Assembly: GCA_036378955.1 (NCBI GenBank)
Contig: DASUVM010000006.1
Location: forward strand, 1-50,949
Length of the DNA: 50,949 nt
Source of the DNA: DASUVM01 sp036378955
GTDB lineage: Bacteria; Patescibacteriota; Saccharimonadia; Saccharimonadales; Saccharimonadaceae
Direction of reading: 5' to 3'
The notes below the pieces were generated by a model. The model searched no databases, had not been told where the DNA came from, and saw only the letters and a list, made by a program, of their open reading frames with translations. The translations under genes were made by a program, and so were the position numbers. Shown piece by piece: positions 1-8,029 of this stretch; the first letter of the stretch is position 1; the number at the start of each line of letters is the position of its first letter.

Positions 1-122
1 AATGCGTCTTTGACTACCTCAAGGAACACTTGCTCCTGGTCACTTCGTTCCCAAGGAGTGTGAACGGCTACGCCGTTCACTATATACGGACACTGCTGGC
101 GTACCAGTTACTTAAGGGGTGA
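1..122 (+). CDS. C-terminal fragment of a probable transposase-like protein (partial at window edge)
   Basis: The frame beginning at base 3 is open to a TGA at 120-122 and gives about 39 residues. They include VFDYLKEHL, SFPRSVNGYAVHY and LLAYQ. A closely similar C-terminus is encoded on the opposite strand at the other edge of the window (50811-50949), so this is one copy of a dispersed gene family. The pattern FDxLK followed by NGYAVHYxRxLLxYQ resembles the tail of DDE transposases, but that is inference from a short piece. The start lies outside the window. The DNA for VNGYAVH contains a 9-bp inverted repeat with a 3-base loop (60-80). Confidence 0.5.
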   Translation, partial: CVFDYLKEHLLLVTSFPRSVNGYAVHYIRTLLAYQLLKG

Positions 123-173
123 GGGGTTTCGGGATTCAGGTATATTAAACTTGCCAGCTCCATAAAAATACCA

Positions 174-179
174 GATACT
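174..179 (+). promoter_or_regulatory. -10 box for a leaderless start of the aminopeptidase
   Basis: GATACT lies exactly 7 bases before the ATG at 187, and no Shine-Dalgarno precedes the ATG. Transcription would start at or next to the start codon. Confidence 0.45.
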
Positions 180-186
180 AATTGAT

Positions 187-2718
187 ATGCAAACAGTTAC
201 CCGCTTATTTAAAACATTTCAGCCAAACACTTATTCACTCAACATTACCATTCACCGAGTAGCCCGCACGTTTGAAGGTGAAGTTGAGATAACTGGAACC
301 CTCACGAAAGCGCAATCGTTTATACCACTGCACGCTAAGCACCTCATCATTACCCACGCTGCCGTTGACGAGCAAGAAGCGGCTGCCGAGATTCATGAAA
401 ATGACGAGGTCCAAATTGCCACAACCAACCAACTGGCAACCGGCACCCACACTCTTAAGCTTGCTTTTAACGGTGCTATTACCGACCCGATGCACGGCCT
501 CTATCCATGTTACTACGAACACTGTGGCGCAAAAAAGGAGTTATTAGCAACACAGTTTGAAAGCCACCACGCCCGCGAGGCGTTCCCCTGCATTGATGAG
601 CCCGAGGCTAAAGCAACTTTCAGCCTGACGCTCGTGACCGAAACCGGTGTTGAAGTGCTGGGTAATATGCCAGTAGCATCACAGCAGACTACCGGCGAAA
701 CGCTTATCACCACATTTGAAACCTCGCCCAAAATGAGCACTTATTTGCTAGCGTTCGTGATTGGTGAATTGCAGCATAAAGAGGCGACGACAAAAGATGG
801 CGTTATAGTGCGAACATGGGCAACGCCTGCCCAACCGATAGAAAGTCTTGCGTTCTCGCTTGATACCGCCGTAAAAACCATCGAATTTTTTAATGACTAT
901 TTTGGAGTCAAATATCCACTGCCAAAGTCTGACCATGTTGCTTTGCCCGACTTTTCGTCTGGCGCTATGGAAAATTGGGGGCTCATCACCTATCGCGAAA
1001 CCACTTTATTAGCTGATCCTGAGCACACCAGCGTGAGCTCACGACACTATATTGCAACTGTTGTGACACACGAGCTGTCGCACCAATGGTTTGGCAACCT
1101 GGTAACAATGAAATGGTGGAATGACTTGTGGTTGAATGAAAGCTTTGCCAGCCTTATGGAAGTTATCGCCCTCGACCATCTGCGCCCTGAATGGAACGCA
1201 TCGCTTGACTTTGCCGCCCATGACACTGTTGTTGCGCTACGCCGCGATGTTCTCACCAGCGTACAGGCAATTAAAACCGAAGTGCACCACCCTGATGAAA
1301 TTAGCACACTATTTGACCCGGCAATCGTCTATGCCAAAGGTGCGAATGTGCTCAACATGCTCAGGGCCTACATTGGCGACACTGCTTTTCGAGATGGCCT
1401 CAGAGTATATTTTGCCCGACACCGCTATGCCAATACAACCGGCGATGATTTGTGGGCAGCATTTGAAGAGGCTTCGCATAAAAACGTAAAAGAATTTATG
1501 TATGCCTGGCTTGAAAAACCGGGTTACCCGCTTGTGAGTATTAATCAACAAGGTGCCCACCTAGAACTCGAGCAAAAACGGCTGCTTTTAAACGGCAAAG
1601 ATACCACGTCACTATGGCCAATACCATTGTTGGCTGAGCCGCCGTTCGCTGTTGAGCTGCTGAGCAAACACACCACTGCCCTCACCGCTGCTACCGATAC
1701 TCCACGGCTCTTCAATAAAGGCGGCAAGAGCCTGTTTGTCTCTAGATATACTCAAAAAAGTCATCGTGACTTCATTCGTAGCCAAATAAAAGCCAAGGCA
1801 TATGAGCCAGTTGATCGCCTCAGGTTGCTCAATGAAGGTACGCTACTTGCCCGAGCCGGCGAACAACGTTTGGCTGAAGTGCTCGACCTTATGAGTGGCT
1901 ACGAAAACGAAGACCGAGACGCAGTCTGGGATATGATTTCGCTTGTGATTGCTGACACCAGGCGTTTTGTTGAACACGACCCAGCAGCCGAAGCGGGGCT
2001 AAAGCAACTTGTTTTGAAGCTCATTAAGAAGAACTATGGCGAACTTGGCCATACATTTTCAGCCACCGACAGCGAAGAAGTAATCAAGCTACGCGCCACT
2101 ATTTTTAGCCTGGCAGTATGGGCTGAGCACCCTGCGGCGTTAGAATTTGCACTTAGTGAATTTCATCGTTTTAAAGATCCGGGCGATTTGCCCGCTGAAA
2201 TACGAAGTATTATCTATGGCGCCGGCGCACGCTGGCGTGGTGAAGAAGCCTATGACAAATTAATGACACTATACAAGCAAACAACATTTGCCGAAGAACG
2301 TCATAATATAGCTGGCGGTATGTCGGCAACACGCAACCTTGATGTTGTACACAAACTGCTTGCTCATATGACAGATACTTCTATTGTGCGTCTGCAAGAC
2401 ACCGCTTTTTGGTTTGTTTACCTTGCCCGCAAGAACGATGCCAGAGAATTTGCCTGGCAATGGCTGGTTGATAATTGGGGGTGGCTCATGCAGCAATTTG
2501 GCAGTGACAAATCGCTTGATTACTTTCCGCGCTATGCTGCCAGCGCATTTACCGGTAAAGGCTGGCTTGAAAAATATGAGGCATTTTTTACCCCAAAAAA
2601 GACCGACCCAGCGCTGCGCCGCGCGATTGAAATTGGTATAGAAGAGATTATCAGCCGAACTGTCTGGTTTGAGCGCGACGAACCATCGCTTCGCCAATAT
2701 CTGACAGAAAAGCAGTAA
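187..2718 (+). CDS. M1 family zinc metallo-aminopeptidase
   Basis: This 843-residue protein would remove N-terminal amino acids from peptides in the cytoplasm. The M1 exopeptidase motif GAMENWG is at residues 259-265. The zinc site HELSH is at 295-299 and is followed after exactly 18 residues by the third ligand in NESFA, giving HExxHx18E. A beta-sandwich N-terminal domain precedes this, and the helical C-terminal half (about 520-843) fits the ERAP1_C-like domain of the tricorn-interacting-factor/PepN group. No signal peptide is visible. The last 68 bases overlap, tail to tail, the end of the RNase HII gene on the other strand. For a host-dependent organism a peptide scavenging role is plausible, but that is inference. 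Confidence 0.93.
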   Translation: MQTVTRLFKTFQPNTYSLNITIHRVARTFEGEVEITGTLTKAQSFIPLHAKHLIITHAAVDEQEAAAEIHENDEVQIATTNQLATGTHTLKLAFNGAITDPMHGLYPCYYEHCGAKKELLATQFESHHAREAFPCIDEPEAKATFSLTLVTETGVEVLGNMPVASQQTTGETLITTFETSPKMSTYLLAFVIGELQHKEATTKDGVIVRTWATPAQPIESLAFSLDTAVKTIEFFNDYFGVKYPLPKSDHVALPDFSSGAMENWGLITYRETTLLADPEHTSVSSRHYIATVVTHELSHQWFGNLVTMKWWNDLWLNESFASLMEVIALDHLRPEWNASLDFAAHDTVVALRRDVLTSVQAIKTEVHHPDEISTLFDPAIVYAKGANVLNMLRAYIGDTAFRDGLRVYFARHRYANTTGDDLWAAFEEASHKNVKEFMYAWLEKPGYPLVSINQQGAHLELEQKRLLLNGKDTTSLWPIPLLAEPPFAVELLSKHTTALTAATDTPRLFNKGGKSLFVSRYTQKSHRDFIRSQIKAKAYEPVDRLRLLNEGTLLARAGEQRLAEVLDLMSGYENEDRDAVWDMISLVIADTRRFVEHDPAAEAGLKQLVLKLIKKNYGELGHTFSATDSEEVIKLRATIFSLAVWAEHPAALEFALSEFHRFKDPGDLPAEIRSIIYGAGARWRGEEAYDKLMTLYKQTTFAEERHNIAGGMSATRNLDVVHKLLAHMTDTSIVRLQDTAFWFVYLARKNDAREFAWQWLVDNWGWLMQQFGSDKSLDYFPRYAASAFTGKGWLEKYEAFFTPKKTDPALRRAIEIGIEEIISRTVWFERDEPSLRQYLTEKQ

Positions 2719-3601
2719 CTTTATACTGCGGGCCTGATACCTCAAGTGCCGCCAAACTATAATTGCCAGTAAAGTGATGTGCATGCACCCATGACTGCGC
2801 CGCGAAGCCCATTTGACGCCGCTTTGCAGGAGTAATGTGTTCTAAACCAGCACCAGCACCCATATTTTTACGATATTTTACCTCAGTGAAATAAAGTTTG
2901 TTAGCTTTTTTTGCTACGACATCAATCTCACAGAATTTTGTCTTCCAGTTGCGTTCAATCACCGTAAAACCATGTGTCTCAAGATAATCTGCGGCAATTG
3001 CCTCAGCCCATGCACCACTAGTCAGTGGCCGCTCGGTTAGTACCGCTGCTCCGCCAAGCTGCTCTTTTACGGGGGCGAAACAGCCGCGATGCAAAGGCGA
3101 GGGGCCATAGGCTTTTAGCATGGCCCGATGATAAGGAGTTGCATATCCAACATGACTTTTAAAGCCATAGTTTGGAAAGACTGCATCGACAGTTTGCATA
3201 TAAGTGTCACGGGCGACTTTGGCAACAATTGAGGCAGCTGAAACTGCCGGAATAAGCTGATCGGCCTTTGCCAAGACTGATACGTTTGGGCGATTAAGCA
3301 GTTTAATGGTGCCGTCTATAATAATTTCGTGCTCACCATTAGCATCTGCAACTGCCCGCTCAGCCGCCAGCCTCAGAGCTGCGCCAAGCCCAATACGATC
3401 GATCATTTTAGCGCTCACCCACCCAATGCCAATCCACGAGGCATAAAGGCGAATGAGCCGTGCGAATTCGTTGCGCCGTTTAGCGGTGAGGAGCTTGCTG
3501 TCTTTGAGGCCCTTAACGGCATCAGGGGCAATAGCAACTGCGCCAATTACTAGCGGGCCCGCCAGCGAACCGCGCCCTACCTCATCAATACCAATAATCA
3601 T
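2651..3601 (-). CDS. rnhB: Ribonuclease HII fused to a YraN-like (UPF0102) nuclease-fold domain
   Basis: Residues 1 to about 190 are RNase HII, which cuts RNA in RNA-DNA hybrids. The acidic motif IGIDEVGRGSLAGP is at the N-terminus, followed by DSKLL, IIDGT and the SIVAKVARD segment. Residues about 200-316 match the YraN family: AEAIAADYLETHGF, then CEIDVV and TEVKYR, which supply the E-x-D and E-x-K residues of a PD-(D/E)XK-type core. The two genes are commonly neighbours in bacteria; here they form one 316-residue polypeptide without a visible stop or frameshift. The C-terminal coding end overlaps the aminopeptidase by 68 bases on the opposite strand. Confidence 0.9.
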   Translation of the reverse strand: MIIGIDEVGRGSLAGPLVIGAVAIAPDAVKGLKDSKLLTAKRRNEFARLIRLYASWIGIGWVSAKMIDRIGLGAALRLAAERAVADANGEHEIIIDGTIKLLNRPNVSVLAKADQLIPAVSAASIVAKVARDTYMQTVDAVFPNYGFKSHVGYATPYHRAMLKAYGPSPLHRGCFAPVKEQLGGAAVLTERPLTSGAWAEAIAADYLETHGFTVIERNWKTKFCEIDVVAKKANKLYFTEVKYRKNMGAGAGLEHITPAKRRQMGFAAQSWVHAHHFTGNYSLAALEVSGPQYKVTAFLSDIGEAMVRRAQTRQFG

Positions 3602-3613
3602 TGCCTTAGCATA

Positions 3614-3646
3614 GCAAAAAACACCCTATAAGTGTGGTGTTTTTGC
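3614..3646 (-). terminator. Stem-loop terminator downstream of rplS
   Basis: Arms 3614-3625 and 3636-3646 pair (GCAAAAAACACC with GGTGTTTTTGC) around a 10-base loop. Read on the minus strand the second arm carries a T6 tract. The structure sits between the rplS stop and the rnhB start. Confidence 0.6.
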
Positions 3647-3702
3647 ATTTTTTATATTCTAGACTTTTCGCAAATACTTTGGCCAGGTTGGCTGATAACG
3701 AA

Positions 3703-4227
3703 TTATTCTTTATTTTCTTCGTGACGAGCGGCAACTTCGGCAGCTTTGGCGTCAAGTTTGGCTTCTTCGGCTTCTTTTTTCTCGGCATCTGCCTCGGCTT
3801 TGGCGGCAACCTCTTCTTTAATGTGCTCTAATTCGGCTTCAGCTTCTTTGTCGACAACATCGTTAACTTTCATACGGTCAAAAGCAACTCCGGTTAAGCG
3901 TGCTGATTTCCCACTGCGGGCACGCAAATAAGTGAGGTAGTTGCGGCGCACCTTGCTGCGCTTCACAACCTCAACTTTTAAAACAAGCGGGCTGTGTAAT
4001 AGATAGGTTTTTTCAACACCCACACCGCTCGCAATACGACGAACGGTAATAGCGTTAGACAAGCTATTCTTACGGCTAGTGCGAATGACCACGCCTTCGA
4101 ACATCTGTACACGCTCTTTGCTGCCTTCTTTAATTTTCTGATGCACACGAACGGTATCACCGCTGCGAACGTCAACCACCTTTTTCTTCAGGTGTGCCTT
4201 TTCAACTTTCTGAATTAATGCAAACAT
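3703..4227 (-). CDS. rplS: 50S ribosomal protein L19 with a long charged C-terminal tail
   Basis: Residues 1 to about 112 are a full L19: VRSGDTVRVHQKIKEG, ERVQMFEGVVI, NAITVRRIASGVGVEKTY and KVRRNYLTYLR are typical of this large-subunit bridge protein. L19 is usually near 115 residues; this one is 174 because of a tail of about 60 residues made almost entirely of Glu, Lys and Ala, predicted to be helical or coiled coil. The ATG is preceded by GAGAG at a suitable distance, and an extended -10 (TGCTATAAT) lies about 40 bases upstream, so the gene is transcribed alone with a leader. A stem-loop follows the stop. Confidence 0.96.
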   Translation of the reverse strand: MFALIQKVEKAHLKKKVVDVRSGDTVRVHQKIKEGSKERVQMFEGVVIRTSRKNSLSNAITVRRIASGVGVEKTYLLHSPLVLKVEVVKRSKVRRNYLTYLRARSGKSARLTGVAFDRMKVNDVVDKEAEAELEHIKEEVAAKAEADAEKKEAEEAKLDAKAAEVAARHEENKE

Positions 4228-4262
4228 AGTTCTCTCGTTAGTTACTTAGACAATTACGTTAG

Positions 4263-4271
4263 ATTATAGCA
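4263..4271 (-). promoter_or_regulatory. Extended -10 promoter element of rplS
   Basis: On the minus strand this reads TGCTATAAT, a TGn-TATAAT extended -10, about 36 bases before the rplS ATG. This leaves a normal leader with a ribosome site. Confidence 0.6.
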
Positions 4272-4321
4272 CAACCCCTGTGGTTTTCAATAGCCCGACT
4301 TACCTGGTTTGGATTTGGCTA

Positions 4322-4508
4322 CTACTTTGCGACTTCTTCTATTCTTTGCGTCAGTGCCCGAGTATATTCGGCAAGTAACTCTTGCTTTCTGTCGGATACT
4401 CTGTTCGCACCTTCTAGCGGTGGGGTGCTTGTTGGCGAGCGTAATGAACTCGGTAAAAAATTGCACAACAAACCCCAACAAGTCTAAGGTTTTTTGTAAT
4501 TTTCCCAA
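4322..4508 (-). pseudogene. Small hypothetical gene with an apparent +1 frameshift
   Basis: From a TTG at 4508 the frame reads like a protein through LLGFVVQFFTEFITLANKHP. It then turns into unlikely sequence (TARRCEQSIRQKARVTCRIY). One base over, the reading becomes LEGANRVSDRKQELLAEY followed by TRALTQRIEEVAK and a TAG at 4322-4324, an amphipathic helical stretch much more like real protein. Dropping one C from the C4 run at the junction joins both halves into about 61 residues. It may be a sequencing or assembly indel, a decayed gene or a recoding site. There is no clear Shine-Dalgarno. The product is not recognised. Confidence 0.35.
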
Positions 4509-4540
4509 GAGTTCTTAGTGTATAGAAGCAGTGAATTGTA

Positions 4541-4546
4541 TATAAT
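4541..4546 (+). promoter_or_regulatory. Consensus -10 box for a leaderless start at 4554
   Basis: A perfect TATAAT lies 7 bases before ATG 4554, with only A and T bases between them and no ribosome site. Confidence 0.65.
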
Positions 4547-4553
4547 AAAAATT

Positions 4554-4994
4554 ATGACCGGATTTAACCACATTGCGACCGGTGTTGTCATTGCAGTATC
4601 AGTGCAGCACCCTGTTTTAGCGCCGATCTTATCGTTGGTGTCGCATTTCATACTAGACGCCTTGCCGCACTATGATCCAGGCTATTATGGGCCACGTGAG
4701 CCTTACGGTAAACAATTTAAACCTTACTTAATAATTGAAACCTTACTTATTCCAGCCGTGCTCGTTACAAGTATAATTATTTTTCAGAATCATTGGCTGC
4801 TTGTGCTTGTTTGTGCTTTATTGGCGTACGCCCCTGATATTTTATGGGCGTTTGAGAAACGCTATGGGCAACAAAAATTATTAAAAAAGTTTTATGAGTT
4901 TCACAATAAGATACAGTGGGGTGAACGGCCGTGGGGCTGGACGATAGAGTCGGTTTATTTTTTTGCTATTGGTTTTATTCTGCTGAATCAGTAA
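4554..4994 (+). CDS. Small integral membrane protein, DUF457/YdjM-like (putative metal-binding)
   Basis: The product is 146 residues with several hydrophobic segments. An upstream GTG (4518) keeps the frame open, but ATG 4554 is chosen because a consensus -10 lies exactly 7 bases before it, and the residues between the two starts would be encoded by the promoter. The sequence carries His and Asp at places that recall membrane metal-dependent hydrolases of the YdjM/DUF457 type: FNHIATG at the N-terminus and SHFILDALPHYD at about 29-40. The family call is tentative and the substrate is unknown. It stands alone and convergent to the pilus ATPase gene. Confidence 0.7.
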   Translation: MTGFNHIATGVVIAVSVQHPVLAPILSLVSHFILDALPHYDPGYYGPREPYGKQFKPYLIIETLLIPAVLVTSIIIFQNHWLLVLVCALLAYAPDILWAFEKRYGQQKLLKKFYEFHNKIQWGERPWGWTIESVYFFAIGFILLNQ

Positions 4995-5046
4995 TACAAG
5001 CTACCGGCACGATATTATGCCGCGGCGAATTTACGAGGTAGCCAAA

Positions 5047-6669
5047 TTAGATAACTCGATTCACTTCTTCAAGTGTCGTTTCACCACGCAAGGCTTTTAA
5101 CACACCGTCTTGCAATAAACTCAGCATTCCCTGTTTTTTGGCCACTGCCGTAATAGCTTCGGCGTTAACGTCTTTCGCTTCACCTCTTAAGAATTTTTGA
5201 ATTTCTTCGGTCACCACCATTTGCTCAAGCAGCATTAGACGCCCTTTGTAGCCAAATGGGTTCTCTTCGGTGATCACTGGTTTATATAAAGTTATATTGT
5301 TAAGATCGGGCGTTTCGCTCGGGGGTAAGCCTTTTAAAACCTCGCGTATCCATGTGGTAGTAGCCTCGTCGGGCGTATAAGCCTCACGGGCATCTTTATC
5401 AAGCCGACGCACTAAACGCTGGCCAATAATCAGCCGAATGGCGCTTGAAAAAATTGGGTTGACGCCGATCATATCGATCATGCGACTCAGCGCCGAGGCT
5501 GCATCATTAGCATGAAAGGTTGAAAGCACAAGGTGGCCGGTAATTGAGGCTTGAATAGCCGTTCGCGCGGTGTCGTTGTCTCTAATTTCGCCCACCATAA
5601 TGACGTCAGGGTCAAGCCGCAACACGGCTCTTAGCTTTTCGGCAAAGCTATCACCGGCAGCCGTAGCAACCGGAATTTGGCTGACACCGCCAATACTGAA
5701 TTCAACCGGATCTTCAAGGGTAAGAATCTTACGGGCCGGGCTATTAAGGGCATTGACAATGCTATAAAGCGTAGTTGATTTACCCGAGCCAGTCGGCCCA
5801 ACAACCAAAAGCATGCCGTGCGGATGACTAATAATATGGTCAACTTCTTGCCGCTCAACCGCGTTGAGGCCGAGGTTATCGAGGTTGAGCAAGCTTACGT
5901 CAAAATTAAATAAACGCACCACTGCATCTTGCCCGTAGACAGTTGGAACTGTTTCGATACGCATATTAAGAATATCTGCTTGGCCATCGGCTTTCGTTAC
6001 CTGCTGCGTCATATGGCCGGTTTGTGCCTCACGAGTAGCGGCAGTAGAAATATTCGCCCGGGAAGCAATTGAGGCAAGCAACACACGATATTTGTCATGC
6101 GTCACATTCGCTACCGGGTGTAGGGCGCCATCAACGCGAAACCGCACGCGCACAGCCTCACGTTGCGGTTCAATATGAATGTCACTCGCGCCAAGCTTAT
6201 AGGCTTGCTCGATCAGGTAGTTCAAAATGTCGTCTGAACGCACCGTGTCGAGTGTTTTCGAGACGGCTGCAATAGTGTCGCTATCACCCTCTTTGGCAAT
6301 TTTGACGTTTTCATAAATGACTTTTTTGGGCGGGTCATAACGAAGCATGATGTCGCGAAAACCTGCATTACTAATAAGGTAGAACTCGACATTATTGTCT
6401 TGATATCGCTGGCGTATCTGACGCAGCAGAGGCTGTGGCGTGTTAATGGTGATGCCGAATGTTAAATTGTGCTCGTCTGACGGAGCCGTGAGAGGCACGA
6501 CATATCCGTCGTACATTTCTTTGTTCGACAGATAGTCGGTCACGAGGGGAAAGTCGCCCAGTGTTCGACTATCTAAATAATTCAACCCAAGTAGTTGAGC
6601 GCGGCGTTTGGTGTTTTTCTCTTCTTGCTCACGCATGCGCGCGGCAATTTCTACGTTATTATTAGCCAT
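5047..6669 (-). CDS. pilB: Type IV pilus/type II secretion assembly ATPase (PilB/GspE family)
   Basis: This cytoplasmic ATPase would power extension of a type IV pilus or related fibre. After an N-terminal MshEN-like region comes the ATPase core: Walker A GPTGSGKST, the Asp box LTLEDPVEF, Walker B DPDVIMVGEIRD and the His box TGHLVLSTFHANDA. The protein has no cysteine at all, so the usual four-Cys zinc site of PilB/GspE is missing; GYKGRLMLLEQM stands in that region. Two ATGs are possible; 6669 (MANNN) is preferred because TACAAT lies exactly 7 bases upstream and no ribosome site exists. No other pilus assembly gene is adjacent. Confidence 0.92.
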   Translation of the reverse strand: MANNNVEIAARMREQEEKNTKRRAQLLGLNYLDSRTLGDFPLVTDYLSNKEMYDGYVVPLTAPSDEHNLTFGITINTPQPLLRQIRQRYQDNNVEFYLISNAGFRDIMLRYDPPKKVIYENVKIAKEGDSDTIAAVSKTLDTVRSDDILNYLIEQAYKLGASDIHIEPQREAVRVRFRVDGALHPVANVTHDKYRVLLASIASRANISTAATREAQTGHMTQQVTKADGQADILNMRIETVPTVYGQDAVVRLFNFDVSLLNLDNLGLNAVERQEVDHIISHPHGMLLVVGPTGSGKSTTLYSIVNALNSPARKILTLEDPVEFSIGGVSQIPVATAAGDSFAEKLRAVLRLDPDVIMVGEIRDNDTARTAIQASITGHLVLSTFHANDAASALSRMIDMIGVNPIFSSAIRLIIGQRLVRRLDKDAREAYTPDEATTTWIREVLKGLPPSETPDLNNITLYKPVITEENPFGYKGRLMLLEQMVVTEEIQKFLRGEAKDVNAEAITAVAKKQGMLSLLQDGVLKALRGETTLEEVNRVI

Positions 6670-6676
6670 TAGCATT

Positions 6677-6682
6677 ATTGTA
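6677..6682 (-). promoter_or_regulatory. -10 box for leaderless pilB
   Basis: TACAAT on the minus strand lies 7 bases before ATG 6669, the same arrangement as at uvrB and the Nudix gene. Confidence 0.6.
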
Positions 6683-6742
6683 ACAAAAAGACTGCCATTG
6701 CTGCAGAATATGTTTGAATTTACAGATTCTAGCGCCGAGCAG

Positions 6743-6748
6743 TATACT
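6743..6748 (+). promoter_or_regulatory. -10 box for leaderless SpoU methyltransferase
   Basis: TATACT lies 6 bases before GTG 6755. This decides the start, because the same frame is open far upstream into pilB on the other strand. Confidence 0.6.
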
Positions 6749-6754
6749 ATTGCT

Positions 6755-7261
6755 GTGCACCTGGTTGTTATAGCTCATAATATTCGTTCAACCCATAACA
6801 TTGGTTCTATTTTTCGTACTTGCGATGGGTTTGGTGTTGAACACCTTTACCTGACTGGCTATTCACCTTTCCCAACACTAAAAAATGACTCTCGGCCACC
6901 TTTTATTGGTGAAAAATTAACGAAGCAAATTCATAAGGCGGCGCTTGGTGCTGAAAATAACGTGTCATTTTCACATAGTGAACAGCCCGAACCCGTTATG
7001 AGCAAGCTGAAACAAAGTGGTTTTGTGCTAGTAGGGCTTGAGCAAATACCTCAGTCGGTTCCACTCTCTGCATTCGAGGCAGCCTCAAAAAAAATAGCAC
7101 TTGTCTTAGGCGAAGAGGTGAATGGTATCTCTGAAGAAATACAGAAACTGTGCGATTATTTCGTTGAGATTCCTATGCGCGGCAAAAAAGAATCTTTTAA
7201 CGTTTCGGTTGCAACCGGCATTGCGCTATTTGGCTTGACTGAGATGAAACAGTTTGAATGA
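6755..7261 (+). CDS. SpoU/TrmH-family RNA 2'-O-methyltransferase
   Basis: This is a 168-residue SPOUT-fold enzyme that would methylate a ribose in tRNA or rRNA using S-adenosylmethionine. The three SPOUT motifs are present: motif 1 AHNIRSTHNIGSIFRTCDGF, motif 2 IALVLGEEVNGIS and motif 3 VEIPMRGKKESFNVSVATGI, which form the trefoil-knot cofactor site. It lacks the N-terminal substrate-binding domain of larger relatives, so it is of the short TrmL/TrmH type; the target nucleotide cannot be read from sequence. The frame is open upstream from 6608, but GTG 6755 is chosen because TATACT ends 6 bases before it. It is divergent from pilB and convergent with the next gene. Confidence 0.88.
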   Translation: MHLVVIAHNIRSTHNIGSIFRTCDGFGVEHLYLTGYSPFPTLKNDSRPPFIGEKLTKQIHKAALGAENNVSFSHSEQPEPVMSKLKQSGFVLVGLEQIPQSVPLSAFEAASKKIALVLGEEVNGISEEIQKLCDYFVEIPMRGKKESFNVSVATGIALFGLTEMKQFE

Positions 7262-7270
7262 ACAGGAATA

Positions 7271-7299
7271 GCTCGATTCTGCATGGCACAGAATCGAGC
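7271..7299. terminator. 11-bp stem-loop between convergent genes
   Basis: GCTCGATTCTG (7271-7281) pairs perfectly with 7289-7299 around a 7-base loop. No T tract follows on either strand. It lies between the convergent stops at 7261 and 7309. Confidence 0.55.
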
Positions 7300-7308
7300 A
7301 TCCCGGCT

Positions 7309-7953
7309 TCACTTTGCCTGCCGCCAGAAACACAAAGAGGAAAGCACACCGTGTTTGCGCAGCCAGTCTATGAGCACATCGACCCGTGACTCGCGGCTGC
7401 CGTAAGAAAAGTCGGGAAGGCAGTGGCGCAAGCGGCCCGCTGTTACTTCACGAAGGTCACCGATTGTCAGCCACTCCTGAGTTTCCAGTGCAGCCAACCA
7501 GGCTTCGGCTTCGCTTATCTCGCTAAGCTGAAGGGCCACAAGTGCAAGTAGGCTGGCCGGGACACGATCAAGGCCACCGTAGACAGTGTCGGCCCTCTCT
7601 AGGAATGACTCTCTACGATCACGAAAACGCAGCGGAGGCTCTTGTGCCTCCAAATAGTGACGCAACCGTTCGCGGCGCGCCCTGCCGAATCCTTCTATCC
7701 AAGAAAGCTCAGTTGTTGATAGCATCTGCAACTCACCGAGCGTCGTCAGCTGCCAGCTTGTCAGTATTTTTCGCGTTGCAGGAGCGAACTCGCTGAGATC
7801 AACTGGCGTCAAGGCAAGGCTCTCTGCCATGCTCGATTCCTCAAGCTCTTTTTCAAATTGCTGGCATAGCTCAAGAATCTCGGCCTCATCCATACCACTG
7901 GCCAACATGACTACTCGCAAAAACCTTCGAGCAAGCACAGTTTGGGAATCCAA
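7309..7953 (-). CDS. Hypothetical protein with an RNA-polymerase alpha-CTD-like helical module
   Basis: The frame is open from 7992. TTG 7953 is preferred because CTAGGAGGGG, a strong ribosome site, stands just before it and a TATAAT lies further upstream. The product has 214 residues. The middle part, LSEFAPATRKILTSWQLTTL followed by GELQMLSTTELSWIEGFGRA, has the spacing and residues of the alpha-CTD/helix-hairpin-helix module used for DNA or protein contacts. A second, weaker copy may lie in WLAALETQEWLTIGDLREVT. No catalytic motif is seen. It ends in a long stem-loop without a T tract, like several other orphan genes here. A role in transcription or DNA binding is inference. Confidence 0.72.
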   Translation of the reverse strand: MDSQTVLARRFLRVVMLASGMDEAEILELCQQFEKELEESSMAESLALTPVDLSEFAPATRKILTSWQLTTLGELQMLSTTELSWIEGFGRARRERLRHYLEAQEPPLRFRDRRESFLERADTVYGGLDRVPASLLALVALQLSEISEAEAWLAALETQEWLTIGDLREVTAGRLRHCLPDFSYGSRESRVDVLIDWLRKHGVLSSLCFWRQAK

Positions 7954-8029
7954 CACCCCTCCTAGAGCTAAGTAAGCTACCGGGACGAGCAAATTATATC
8001 ACTACTAGGTGCTTATGAAATAGCCCAGA

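Noticed and set aside
2269..2784. A 171-residue open frame on the minus strand inside the aminopeptidase gene
   Set aside because: It is a mirror frame of strongly conserved M1 peptidase coding DNA, has no ribosome site, and reads as low-plausibility protein.
3746..3931. Plus-strand Ser/Ala-rich frames in the rplS tail
   Set aside because: They are the antisense of GCN/GAR codons for the Ala/Glu-rich L19 tail.
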